Shown one piece after another: positions 25,992 through 33,822 of a DNA stretch of 64,000 nucleotides. The notes beneath the pieces are model-generated. The model was not told where the DNA came from, ran no database searches, and saw only the letters and a list, made by a program, of their open reading frames with translations. The position numbers and the translations under genes are program-made. How positions within the stretch are numbered: position 1 is the first letter of the stretch; the number at the start of each line of letters is the position of its first letter. Origin of the DNA: Micromonospora sp. FIMYZ51. Lineage in GTDB: Bacteria > Actinomycetota > Actinomycetes > Mycobacteriales > Micromonosporaceae. The stretch lies in contig NZ_CP134706.1 in assembly GCF_038246755.1 (NCBI RefSeq), positions 6,327,501 to 6,391,500 of the forward strand. Reading direction: 5' to 3'.

Positions 25992-27197
25992 TCAGCCCTT
26001 CATCGCCTGGACCGGGGGCGCGCTCTCCTCGCCGGTGAGCGCCTTCTGCGCGGCGGCGGTGAAGTTCTCCCCGCTGCCGGTCAGGCTCGCCTGGTACATC
26101 GGCTGGAGCAGGGCGTGGTCCTCGGCGCGGATGGTCATGGTGCCCTTCACGCCCTCGAAGCTCCACCCCTCCAGCGCGGCGACCATCTTGTCGACGTCGT
26201 CGCCGCCCTCCTGCACGGCCCGGACCACCATCTGCGCGGCGGCGAAGCCGTCCGGGTGGAACAGGTCGAGGGTGCCGCCGGGAACCTTGGCCTTGGCGGC
26301 CTTGGCCGCCTCGGTGTCGCTGGCCCCGTCGAAGTAGTGCGACAGGAAGGAGATCTTGCTGCCGGCCGCGCCGAAGGTGGGCCAGGAGGCGCGGATGTCC
26401 AGGCCGGTGACGACCGTGGTGGAGGTCAGCACCCCCTGCTGGTCGAGAGTCTGCCACATCGCCGGGGCGGTGGCACCGGCCCAGGCGACGAAGAGCAGGT
26501 CCGGCTTGGCGGCCTTGATCTGGCTGGCGAACGGGGTGAACTCGGTGGCGCTGGCCGGTGCCCGGACCGCGCTGACGGTCGCCCCGGCACCGCCGATGAC
26601 CTCCTTCACCGCCGCCTCGTTGGCGTCGCCGAAGGCACCGTCCTGGGCGAAGACCACCACCTTCTTGCCGGTCGGGTCGCCGATGAACGACCGGGCGGTC
26701 ACCACGTCCTGGTACGACTGCCGGCCGGAGCGGAACGTGTACTTGTTCGCGCCGGTCACCGCGTCGGTGGCGGCCGGCCCGGAGATGAAGAGCACCTTGT
26801 TCTGGGCCGCGATCGGGGCCACCTGGAGCGCCACGCCGGACGCCGTCGAGCCAGCAATGATCTTGCTGCCCTTGCCGATCAGGTCCTTGGCCGCGGAGAC
26901 CGCCTTCGCCGGGTCACCGGCGTCGTCGACCTCGGTGATCTCGATCGCCCGGTCGCCCACCTTGTTGGTGCCGTTGGTGGCGAAGTCCAGGCCGGCCCGG
27001 AACCCTTCGATGTACTGCTTTCCGTAACTGGCAAGCGCTCCCGACTGGGAGTAGACCAGCCCAACCTTCACCGGCGCGGCGCTGTCGCCACCGCCGCTGG
27101 CAGTGTCCTGCGGACTGCCACACGCCGTGGCCGCGAGCGCCGCGGCCATCATCGTGGCGGTGGACAGGAACACCCGTCGTGTCGTCCGAACCGTCAT
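25992..27197 (-). CDS. livK: branched-chain amino acid ABC substrate-binding lipoprotein
   Basis: The 401-residue protein begins with RTTRRVFLSTATMMAAALAATACG, a signal sequence with a twin-Arg-like start and a lipobox Cys. The mature part is a periplasmic-binding-protein type I fold (VKVGLVYSQSGALASYGKQ..., IIAGSTASGVALQVAPIAAQNKVLFISGPAATDAVTG). ATG at 27197 has GGAG five bases upstream. It is the first gene of the operon and captures the substrate outside the membrane. A perfect GTGACGTCAC palindrome lies ~60 bases upstream. Confidence 0.9.
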   Translation of the reverse strand: MTVRTTRRVFLSTATMMAAALAATACGSPQDTASGGGDSAAPVKVGLVYSQSGALASYGKQYIEGFRAGLDFATNGTNKVGDRAIEITEVDDAGDPAKAVSAAKDLIGKGSKIIAGSTASGVALQVAPIAAQNKVLFISGPAATDAVTGANKYTFRSGRQSYQDVVTARSFIGDPTGKKVVVFAQDGAFGDANEAAVKEVIGGAGATVSAVRAPASATEFTPFASQIKAAKPDLLFVAWAGATAPAMWQTLDQQGVLTSTTVVTGLDIRASWPTFGAAGSKISFLSHYFDGASDTEAAKAAKAKVPGGTLDLFHPDGFAAAQMVVRAVQEGGDDVDKMVAALEGWSFEGVKGTMTIRAEDHALLQPMYQASLTGSGENFTAAAQKALTGEESAPPVQAMKG

Positions 27198-27257
27198 AGC
27201 GACTCCACGTGAGGACTCAGAGGGAGAGGAAACCTTATGTGTCGGCTCACGCTAGAA

Positions 27258-27267
27258 GTGACGTCAC
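27258..27267. promoter_or_regulatory. 10-bp palindrome upstream of the liv operon
   Basis: GTGACGTCAC is a perfect palindrome about 60 bases before the livK start, in the position of an operator. No matching regulator is encoded nearby, and I see no reliable promoter hexamers. Treat as tentative. Confidence 0.35.
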
Positions 27268-27414
27268 CCACGGGCTATGTGGCGGAAACACACAAGTAAC
27301 CAGGATGGAGTGGCCGGCCTTTACAAACACCGGCCCGCGCCGACCACCCCACCGCCTCCCGGCAGCGACCACCGCCACCCCCACCCCCACCCCTGTGTCG
27401 ATGCCCCACGCCCC

Positions 27415-27494
27415 TTGATCAACTCCGTTCCGCCGGCATGGCGGCATCAGCCGCCCCCGGATATCGCCATGCCGCCGATCTGGTGTCGATCACC
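27415..27494. repeat. 80-bp palindromic element, GATCAACTCCG type
   Basis: Arms starting TTGATCAACTCC and ending GGTGTCGATCACC pair imperfectly over about 33 bases each, with the perfect inner block CGGCATGGCG / CGCCATGCCG. The preceding ~50 bases are C-rich. It overlaps the stop of the small minus-strand ORF at 27490. Confidence 0.7.
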
Positions 27495-27732
27495 GCCGGC
27501 CTGGCCGGGCCCTCCGCCCGGAGGCGTGGCAGGGTCCGTCGTGGTCGGCCAGGCGTGGGCACCGGCCGCCCGCGTTGCGCCGGTCGCAGAACACCCAGTG
27601 GTGTACGAACTGAGCCTCCTCCTCGGAGACCATGGTTCCCGCGGCGACCCGGTGCAGGTAGGCGTACACCTCGTCCGGGTCGATCCCGCGCCGCACCGAG
27701 CGGAACCCTGTCGCTGCTCCACCGTTGATCAT
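27490..27732 (-). CDS. small DivIVA-like ORF bracketed by palindromic repeats (probable remnant)
   Basis: Eighty residues. The segment GFRSVRRGIDPDEVYAYLHRVAAG resembles the DivIVA-type N-terminal motif of many actinobacterial proteins. The rest (HHWVFCDRRNAGGRCPRLADHDGPCH) is Cys/His-rich and unlike DivIVA. Its ATG lies inside one palindromic repeat and its TGA inside another, so the natural ends are probably lost. No ribosome site is visible. It may be a fused remnant rather than a working gene. Confidence 0.45.
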   Translation of the reverse strand: MINGGAATGFRSVRRGIDPDEVYAYLHRVAAGTMVSEEEAQFVHHWVFCDRRNAGGRCPRLADHDGPCHASGRRARPGRR

Positions 27733-27785
27733 GAAGTTAGCGGCAGTAGTTGATCTTCAAAGTGCCGCTAACCTCATGATCAACG
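27723..27785. repeat. 63-bp palindromic element, GATCATGAAGTT type, copy 1
   Basis: Two 23-base arms (starting CGTTGATCATGAAG and ending CTCATGATCAACG) pair with one mismatch around a 17-base loop. A related but diverged element is at 62734-62790. Confidence 0.8.
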
Positions 27786-27801
27786 CGACAACGGTAGGTG
27801 A

Positions 27802-28263
27802 CTACTCGGGAGCCAGTTGCCGGGTCAGCCGGTCGAGGCCGCCCTTGATCAGCCGCCCGTACTCGTCGTCGCCGAGCGCGCCGATGCCCGCCTCCGCGCG
27901 CCGGAGGTGCTCGCGCGCCCGGTCGAGGTCGCCGAGCTTGCGGTAGCACTCGCCCAGGTTTAGGTGCAGCGACGGATACAGGCCAGCCAGCGGCAACGCC
28001 ACGCCGGCCTCGGCTACCCGGGCTTCGGTGAGCAGGTCGGCCGCCGCCAGCGCCCGCTGGTCCCAGAGCAACTCCTGGCGTACGTCGTCCTGCACATCCG
28101 CCATCGAGTGGGCGAGAACGCAAACGTGCAGCGGATCGCCCCGCTCCCCGCCGATCTCAGCCCAGATCTGCGCGAACAGGTCGCGAGCAGCGTCCCGCTG
28201 GCCTTGGTGGTGATGCAACTGCACTCCTTGATTGATGCGGGTCATCGTTGCATCGGGGGTCAT
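27802..28263 (-). CDS. TPR-type protein
   Basis: A 153-residue helical protein. The segment LAGLYPSLHLNLGECYRKLGDLDRAREHLRRAEAGI is a clear tetratricopeptide pair, and the N-terminal part (INQGVQLHHHQGQRDAARDLFAQIWAEIGG) is a degenerate one. ATG at 28263 has GGAG eight bases upstream; the longer frame to 28374 lacks such a site. It is divergent from the TcmP gene with 167 bases between. Its task is unknown; TPRs bind other proteins. Confidence 0.78.
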   Translation of the reverse strand: MTPDATMTRINQGVQLHHHQGQRDAARDLFAQIWAEIGGERGDPLHVCVLAHSMADVQDDVRQELLWDQRALAAADLLTEARVAEAGVALPLAGLYPSLHLNLGECYRKLGDLDRAREHLRRAEAGIGALGDDEYGRLIKGGLDRLTRQLAPE

Positions 28264-28430
28264 CGGCTCTCCTGCCCGGCTCAGCTCGTGACGCTGAAGT
28301 CGATCGTACTTGCCTTCGAGAGCAGCGGGCAGGACGACGCGACACACCGGGCGGGACGAGAGAACTACATTCATTCACACTCTCCGCTACTGTCACCTCA
28401 CCCTTTGGTGATGCGGCGAGGGAGGGTGCG

Positions 28431-29594
28431 GTGGCCGCGAACGAGGAGTTCTTCGCCACTCGGAAGGCCGCCGCCGTGCTGAAACACGGCATCCTCAAGC
28501 GCTACCCGGTCGTCTTCGCCTCGAAGACCGGCCAGGGCAACCCCGTCGTCTTTCTCGACGGCTACGCCGGACGCGGCGAATACGACGACGGCAAAGAGGC
28601 GGGCTCGCCACTTCTCCTGTCTCGTTGCGCGGACACGGTGCGGGACTTCCGCAACGTGACGCTCTTCTTCGTGGAGCAGAATCCGGACCACTTCGCCAAC
28701 CTGCAACAGGTGCTCGCGGCGAAGGGCGGCACGACCAAGCGCATCCTGCGACAGGGAGATGTCGCAGATCATCTGCCCGAGGTGCTGACCGTTGCCCGTG
28801 GTGCCTCCCTCTTCGCGTTCCTGGACCCGTTCGGGCTCGCCCTCGACTTCGACCTGGTGCGCTCGAAGCTGCTCGGCCGGGCAGCCGGTCGACCCACCGA
28901 AGTGCTCCTGCACCTCAGCGTGTCAGCGGTGGCTCGGATGGGTCGGGCGGTCCAGACCGCCCGTAGCCGCAGCGGCCATCTCGCGCCGGATCATCACAGG
29001 ACGGCCAGTCACCTGACCAGGTTTCTCGGTGGCGACTGGTGGCAGGAGCACTTCGCCACCGTGGGCCGGGAGAACGATCACGAACGCGCGACCGATATCG
29101 CGCTGCGGGTCGGCGCTGAGTACGACAAGCGGCTCACCGCAGGCAGCGCGTTCAAGGCGATCGCCATGCCCGTCCGCCCCCGCCCCGAACTGGCTCCAAA
29201 ATATGTCCTGACCCTTTTCACCACGCATTCCGACGGTGCCTGGCACTTCGTCAACGCGCTCGGGCAGGCCGGGCTCGATCTGGAGGAGGAGCACTACAAC
29301 AGCCGGATGGGCCCGGACACGCTCTTCGGGGGGATGACGCCCTTCGACCGGGAACGCCACATCAGAGCGACCATGCCCCGCATCTCCGCGATCATCGAAG
29401 GCAACATCCTCCGCCTCCTGAAAGAGATGCGGCAGGTACGGCTCGCCGATCACGTGTCCGAGGTGTACGCGGACGTCCTGGGACAGGCGTGGGAGAGGCA
29501 TGCTCGGCACGCCGTCAAGTCGTTGCACAAGCGCGGCCTGATCGACCACAAGGGCATCGGCGACTTCTGGAAATCGTCGATCTGCCGACTCTGA
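28431..29594 (+). CDS. tcmP: three-Cys-motif partner protein TcmP
   Basis: The 387-residue product starts at GTG 28431 after GGGAGGG. It matches the TcmP family, named because its members occur beside three-Cys-motif (Gp37/Gp68) proteins. Motifs look like a Rossmann methyltransferase: FLDGYAGRG (Asp43-Gly49) at motif I, an acid at Glu82 in LFFVEQNPDHFANL, Asp110 in RQGDVADHL, and FLDPFG (Asp132-Gly135) at the catalytic position. A helical C-terminal domain follows, ending in a winged-helix-like region (VSEVYADVLGQAW... LIDHKGIGDFWK). Catalysis is inferred, not known. It converges with its partner gene. Confidence 0.85.
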   Translation: MAANEEFFATRKAAAVLKHGILKRYPVVFASKTGQGNPVVFLDGYAGRGEYDDGKEAGSPLLLSRCADTVRDFRNVTLFFVEQNPDHFANLQQVLAAKGGTTKRILRQGDVADHLPEVLTVARGASLFAFLDPFGLALDFDLVRSKLLGRAAGRPTEVLLHLSVSAVARMGRAVQTARSRSGHLAPDHHRTASHLTRFLGGDWWQEHFATVGRENDHERATDIALRVGAEYDKRLTAGSAFKAIAMPVRPRPELAPKYVLTLFTTHSDGAWHFVNALGQAGLDLEEEHYNSRMGPDTLFGGMTPFDRERHIRATMPRISAIIEGNILRLLKEMRQVRLADHVSEVYADVLGQAWERHARHAVKSLHKRGLIDHKGIGDFWKSSICRL

Positions 29595-29615
29595 GCGCCT
29601 GCGCCCGATCAGTCG

Positions 29616-30371
29616 TTATGCGAGCACCGGTAGGCGTGGCTCGGGCAGTTCGTCCCAGGTACGGCCGTCGAGGATTCGGCCACCTGCCTTCGGTGTCCGC
29701 CCACCCCACTGCTTGAAGAAGAACGCCGTACCGGAGCCGCTGCACTGGTCGCGCAGGTCCGCCACCCAGGCCGGTTCCATCGGCCGGCAGCCCGACCCCG
29801 ACTCGCCGCCCGCGATCAACCAGTCGATCCCGTCGAGATCGAGGCTCGGCAGCGGGCCCAGCAGCGGCTCGGCCGAGATGAAGCGCACCACCGCCGGCAC
29901 CGCACGCAAATGGTCGACGCGAGCCCGTTGGCTGTCGTCTTCGACGCTCACGCCCATCCAGACGTTCGGCGGCCAGTCGATGTGCGGCGCCAGCTTCGCC
30001 AGCCGAGCGGCGCGTTTGGTGAGGACCTGGTAGGTATGCCAGGGCGTTTCACGCATGACTTCGAACACCCGCTGCACGTGACTGAGCGGCACCCGGGCGT
30101 GGAACAGGTCGGACATCGAGTTGACGAAGATCGTGCGAGACTCGCGCCAGCGACGGGGCACGTCGAGCGCCTCCGGGTGCAGGGCCACACCGAATCCCGG
30201 CCCAGACGTACGCGGATCGCCGTCGGTCTGGTACTTCGTCGAGCCCATGGCCTTCAAGCGCTTCGCGAGCGTCATCGCGTAGCAGTTGTCGCAGCCGGTC
30301 GAGATGCGATCGCAACCTGTGGTGGGATTCCAGGTCGCCTCGGTCCACTCGATGGCGCTCTTGTCCGCCAC
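29616..30371 (-). CDS. three-Cys-motif protein, phage Gp37/Gp68 (DUF5131) family
   Basis: This 251-residue protein carries the three-Cys motif TGCDRISTGCDNCYA (Cys20, Cys27, Cys30; C-x6-C-x2-C) near its start, followed by the family phrases FVNSMSDLFH, QVLTKRAARL, WMGVSVED, FISAEPLLGP, WLIAGGESG and FFFKQWGG. The Cys triad suggests a metal or iron-sulfur cluster. Family members occur in phages and accessory regions; the reaction is unknown. The stop lies 21 bases from the TcmP stop on the opposite strand, a convergent form of the usual pairing. Confidence 0.85.
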   Translation of the reverse strand: MADKSAIEWTEATWNPTTGCDRISTGCDNCYAMTLAKRLKAMGSTKYQTDGDPRTSGPGFGVALHPEALDVPRRWRESRTIFVNSMSDLFHARVPLSHVQRVFEVMRETPWHTYQVLTKRAARLAKLAPHIDWPPNVWMGVSVEDDSQRARVDHLRAVPAVVRFISAEPLLGPLPSLDLDGIDWLIAGGESGSGCRPMEPAWVADLRDQCSGSGTAFFFKQWGGRTPKAGGRILDGRTWDELPEPRLPVLA

Positions 30372-30470
30372 GCGCTTCTCCTCCCGCTCGAAGCGCCAAT
30401 ACTGTCGAACAACCGTACGTGTGTGAAGGATCGCCGCGCGTGTCGGAACATATCCGTCAGCGCATCGAAC

Positions 30471-30500
30471 GGCCCGCCACCCTGGGCGGGGTGGCGGGCC
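30471..30500 (-). terminator. perfect hairpin after the GDPD gene
   Basis: GGCCCGCCACC and its complement form an 11-base perfect stem with an eight-base loop. It lies just beyond the 3' end of the minus-strand phosphodiesterase gene. Confidence 0.75.
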
Positions 30501-30520
30501 GGTGGGTCTATTGCGGTGGG

Positions 30521-31648
30521 TCAGCGGCGGGAAAGGCCGGCGCGGGCGGCCACGGCGGTGTCCGGGTGGTCGGTGAAGACGCCGTCGAGGCCGAGGGAGT
30601 AGAACAGCTCGTACTCGGCCTGGATGTCGCCACGGGCGTTCGGGTCGGTGCCGAGCCGAAAGTCGACCGGCAGGAACTGGTTCTCGGCCCGGAAGGTCCA
30701 GGCGTGCACGATCAGCTTTTCCCGGTGCGCGTCGCGGATCAGCGTGGTCGGTGCGAGCAGCCTACCGGCGGAGTCGCGCGGCACGATCAGGTTCTTGTGC
30801 GCGCCGATTCCGTCGGCGTACCTGGCGATCCACTTCAGACCGGCCGGCGTGGCCAGGTCGCGGTAGGTGCGGGCGTCGCCGGAGACGGTGAAGTCGTACG
30901 GGCGGCCGGCGGCGTCCAGCAGCTGGGCCAACCGTACGTCGGTCATCCGGTCCAGCCGCCGCAGGTTCGCCGTCTCGAAGGACTGGACGATCACCGGGGC
31001 GGACCGCTTCGTCCAACCGTTGCGCCGCAGCACCTCGACCAGCGGCTCCTCCAGCGGCAGCCCGATCGAGGCGAAGTAGCTGGGGTGCTTGGTCTCCGGG
31101 TACACCCCGATCACCCGCCCCCGCGCCTTCCCCTCGGTCCGGGCCAGGTCGATCACCTCCTGGAAGGTAGGCACCTGGTACCGCCCATCGTAGGCGGTGT
31201 TGGTCACCCGTACCTGCGGCAGCCGCTCGACGGCCCGCAGCGTGCGCAGTTCGGCCAGGGTGAAGTCCTCGGTGAACCAGCCGGTCACCGAGGTACCGTC
31301 GATGCTCTTCGTCGTCCGGCGGTCGGCGAACTCGGGCCGGGTCGCCACGTCCGTCGTACCGCTGATCTCGTTCTCGTGCCGGGCGACAAGCACGCCGTCG
31401 GCGGTCGCGACCAGGTCCGGTTCGATGTAGTCGGCGCCCATCCGGATCGCCAGCTGGTACGCCTCGATCGTGTGCTCCGGCCGGTAGCCACTCGCGCCCC
31501 GGTGGCCGATCACGACGGGCTGGTCGCCGGCCCGGACCGGATCCGCGCCACCTGTCGGCTTCGCCGAGGCGACCACGCCGGGCGTGACCAGACCGGCGGC
31601 GAGCAGGGCCACCGAAGCGCCGAGGGCGGAAAGAATACGTCGTCGCAA
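30521..31648 (-). CDS. secreted glycerophosphodiester phosphodiesterase
   Basis: The 375-residue product begins at TTG 31648, which has GGAG seven bases upstream. A signal peptide (RRRILSALGASVALLAAGLVTPGVVASA) precedes the GDPD domain: VIGHRGASGYRPEHTIEAY with the catalytic His, YIEPDLVATADGVLVARHENEISGTT, and VIGVYPETKHPSYFASIG. This is GlpQ-like, hydrolysing deacylated phospholipids to glycerol 3-phosphate and an alcohol outside the cell. It is a single gene, divergent from the potassium transporter. Confidence 0.92.
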   Translation of the reverse strand: MRRRILSALGASVALLAAGLVTPGVVASAKPTGGADPVRAGDQPVVIGHRGASGYRPEHTIEAYQLAIRMGADYIEPDLVATADGVLVARHENEISGTTDVATRPEFADRRTTKSIDGTSVTGWFTEDFTLAELRTLRAVERLPQVRVTNTAYDGRYQVPTFQEVIDLARTEGKARGRVIGVYPETKHPSYFASIGLPLEEPLVEVLRRNGWTKRSAPVIVQSFETANLRRLDRMTDVRLAQLLDAAGRPYDFTVSGDARTYRDLATPAGLKWIARYADGIGAHKNLIVPRDSAGRLLAPTTLIRDAHREKLIVHAWTFRAENQFLPVDFRLGTDPNARGDIQAEYELFYSLGLDGVFTDHPDTAVAARAGLSRR

Positions 31649-31782
31649 CGCGGTCTCCTTCGTCGAGGGGAACCGCCTCAGCACATCCGGCCGGGCTGAC
31701 CGCCAGTTGGTCCGCGCCTGGCCAGGCGTTGAATCCTCGGTATTCGACTCCAAAGAAACGGGTGAAATCGGAAGATTGTCGT

Positions 31783-33117
31783 GTGCGCCGGTTCTTTCGT
31801 CACCCCGTCCGGCTGGTGCCGATCAGCTTCCTGGTGGCGATCCTGCTCGGCACCGTGCTGCTGATGCTGCCGCCGATGGCGATCGAGGACCGACACCCGT
31901 CCTTCCTCACCGCGCTCTTCACCAGCACCTCGGCGATCTCGGTCACCGGGCTGGCCGTCGTCGAAACGCCGAGCTACTGGTCCACCCTCGGCCTGGTGGT
32001 GCTCACCGTGCTCACCCAACTCGGTGGCCTCGGCATCCTGACCGGCGCGGCGCTGGTGATCCTGACCGTCTCCCGGCGGCTCGGCCTGCACAACCGGCTG
32101 TTGGTGCAGGCCGAGACCCTGGAGTACGGGATCGGCAACGTCGGCCGGTTGCTGCTGCACATCGGGGCCACGGTGCTGGCCTGCGAGGTGCTGATGACGA
32201 TCGTCGTCACCGGGCGGCTCTGGCTGGCCTACGACTACTCGCTGGGTCGCGCGCTCTGGTCGGCCGGCTTCCACGCCGTGCAAGCCTTCAACAACTCCGG
32301 CTTCTCGCTCTACCCCGACGGGCTGCTGGCCTTCTCCCGGGATCCCTGGGTCACCCTGCCGCTGGCGCTCGGCAGCATCATCGGCGGGCTCGGCTTCCCG
32401 GCGCTGTTCGAGGCGGTCCGCCACTGGCGACAGCCCAACCGCTGGGCGGTCGCCACCAAGCTGACCATCTGGGGCAGTGTCGTGCTGGTGGTCGTCGGCA
32501 CCACGGTCTTCCTGGCCATCGAGTGGGCCAACCGGGGCACGCTCGGGCAGTACGCCGCCGCGGACAAGGTGCTCGCCGCGTTCGGCCAGATCGCGCTCGC
32601 CCGCACCGGCGGGATGGAGGTGGTGCCGGCCGGCGCGATCCGGGAGGAGAGCTACCCGCTGCTGATCTGGTTGATGTTCATCGGCGGCGGCAGTGCCAGC
32701 ACCGCTGGCGGGATCAAGGTCGCCACCTTCTTCCTGCTGGCCTTCGTCATCTGGGCCGAGATTCGCGGCGAGCCGGACGTGACGGTCGGGCAGCGCCGGG
32801 TCGCCACCGCCAGCCAGCGGCAGGCGCTCACCGTCGCCCTGCTGAGCGTCGCGATCGTGGCGGCAGCCGCGAGCCTGCTCATCGCGATGACCAACCACCT
32901 GCCGTTCCAGGCGGCCCTCTTCGAGATCACCTCGGCCTTCAGCACCACCGGACTCACGGTGGGCGTGACGGAGGGACTCTCCGACGCCGGTCGCCTGCTG
33001 CTGATCGTGCTGATGTACGTCGGCCGGATCGGGCCACTCACCCTCGGCTCGGCGATCGCCCTGAACACCCGGCATCGGCTCTACCGCTACCCAGAGGAGC
33101 AACCCATTGTCGGATAG
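31783..33117 (+). CDS. TrkH/KtrB-type potassium uptake membrane subunit
   Basis: This 444-residue ion-channel-like subunit has the four selectivity-filter P-loops: TSTSAISVTGLAVVE, AFNNSGFSLY, FGQIALARTGGMEVV region with GGGSASTAGGIK, and TSAFSTTGLTVGVTEG. About eight to ten hydrophobic segments are present. GTG at 31783 (VRRFFRHPVRLVPISF) is the likely start, with GGAAG eight bases upstream; starts at 31762 or 31729 are possible. The next gene encodes its cytoplasmic regulator and overlaps by 11 bases. Confidence 0.9.
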   Translation: MRRFFRHPVRLVPISFLVAILLGTVLLMLPPMAIEDRHPSFLTALFTSTSAISVTGLAVVETPSYWSTLGLVVLTVLTQLGGLGILTGAALVILTVSRRLGLHNRLLVQAETLEYGIGNVGRLLLHIGATVLACEVLMTIVVTGRLWLAYDYSLGRALWSAGFHAVQAFNNSGFSLYPDGLLAFSRDPWVTLPLALGSIIGGLGFPALFEAVRHWRQPNRWAVATKLTIWGSVVLVVVGTTVFLAIEWANRGTLGQYAAADKVLAAFGQIALARTGGMEVVPAGAIREESYPLLIWLMFIGGGSASTAGGIKVATFFLLAFVIWAEIRGEPDVTVGQRRVATASQRQALTVALLSVAIVAAAASLLIAMTNHLPFQAALFEITSAFSTTGLTVGVTEGLSDAGRLLLIVLMYVGRIGPLTLGSAIALNTRHRLYRYPEEQPIVG

Positions 33118-33778
33118 GAAAGCTGACTTCGGCGCTATCGCCGTGATCGGGCTCGGCCGATTCGGTTGCCACCTCGCCGGGTCGCTCACCGCGCTCGGCC
33201 ACGAGGTGCTGGCGATCGACTCCAACCCGCAGCAGGTGCAGCGGTGGTCGGCGCAGCTGCCCCAGGTGGCGCAGGCCGACTCCACAAACGGGGAGGCGCT
33301 GCGCCAACTCGGCGTGGCGGAGCTGCAACGGGTGGTGGTGGCCATCGGCGCCTCGGTGGAGGCCAGCGTGCTCACCGTGCTCGCCCTTGTCGAGCTGAAC
33401 GTGCCGCAGATCTGGGCACGGGCCACCTCCACCCAGCACGCGAAGATCCTCGAAGCGGTCGGCGCCCAACACGTGATCTTTCCCGAGGCGGAGACGGGCG
33501 AGCGGCTGGCCCATCTGATCGTCAGCCGGATGCTCGACTTCGTGGAGATCGAGGGTGCCTTCGCCATCGCGAAGATGCGGGTACCCGGGCCGTTGGTCGC
33601 CCGCTCGATCAGCCAGGCCTGGCTGGTGGCGCGGCACGGCGTACGGGTGGTCGGAATCAAGCGGGCCGGCGAGACCCGCTACCGCTACGTCTCCGAGGGG
33701 CTGGATCTCAGCCGGGACGACATCATCATCGTGGAAGGCACCATCGAGCAGGTCCAGCGCTTCTCCATGCTGTCCTGA
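33107..33778 (+). CDS. TrkA/KtrA-type potassium channel regulatory subunit
   Basis: The 223-residue protein has an RCK-N nucleotide domain (IAVIGLGRFGCHLAGSL, then VLAIDSNP and QADSTNGEALRQLGV) and a C-terminal RCK-C domain (from about residue 140). TTG at 33107 follows GAGGAG by eight bases and overlaps the end of the membrane-subunit gene. It should gate potassium uptake in response to nucleotides such as ATP/ADP or c-di-AMP; the ligand is not readable from sequence. Confidence 0.92.
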   Translation: MSDRKADFGAIAVIGLGRFGCHLAGSLTALGHEVLAIDSNPQQVQRWSAQLPQVAQADSTNGEALRQLGVAELQRVVVAIGASVEASVLTVLALVELNVPQIWARATSTQHAKILEAVGAQHVIFPEAETGERLAHLIVSRMLDFVEIEGAFAIAKMRVPGPLVARSISQAWLVARHGVRVVGIKRAGETRYRYVSEGLDLSRDDIIIVEGTIEQVQRFSMLS

Positions 33779-33822
33779 CCCGAAGCGGTCAGCCACGCTG
33801 TCCTGACCCGAAGCGGTCAGCC
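33769..33822. terminator. duplicated 28-bp hairpin holding both stop codons
   Basis: Two copies of a unit containing CTGACCCGAAGCGGTCAG (six-base stem, six-base loop) lie at 33769 and 33797. The trkA-type stop is in the first copy and the kinase stop is in the second, on the opposite strand. It probably terminates both convergent transcripts. Confidence 0.65.

Noticed and set aside
27490..30371. Whole island as an integrated phage or conjugative element
   Set aside because: No integrase, attachment repeats or phage structural genes are seen; base composition is like the surroundings.
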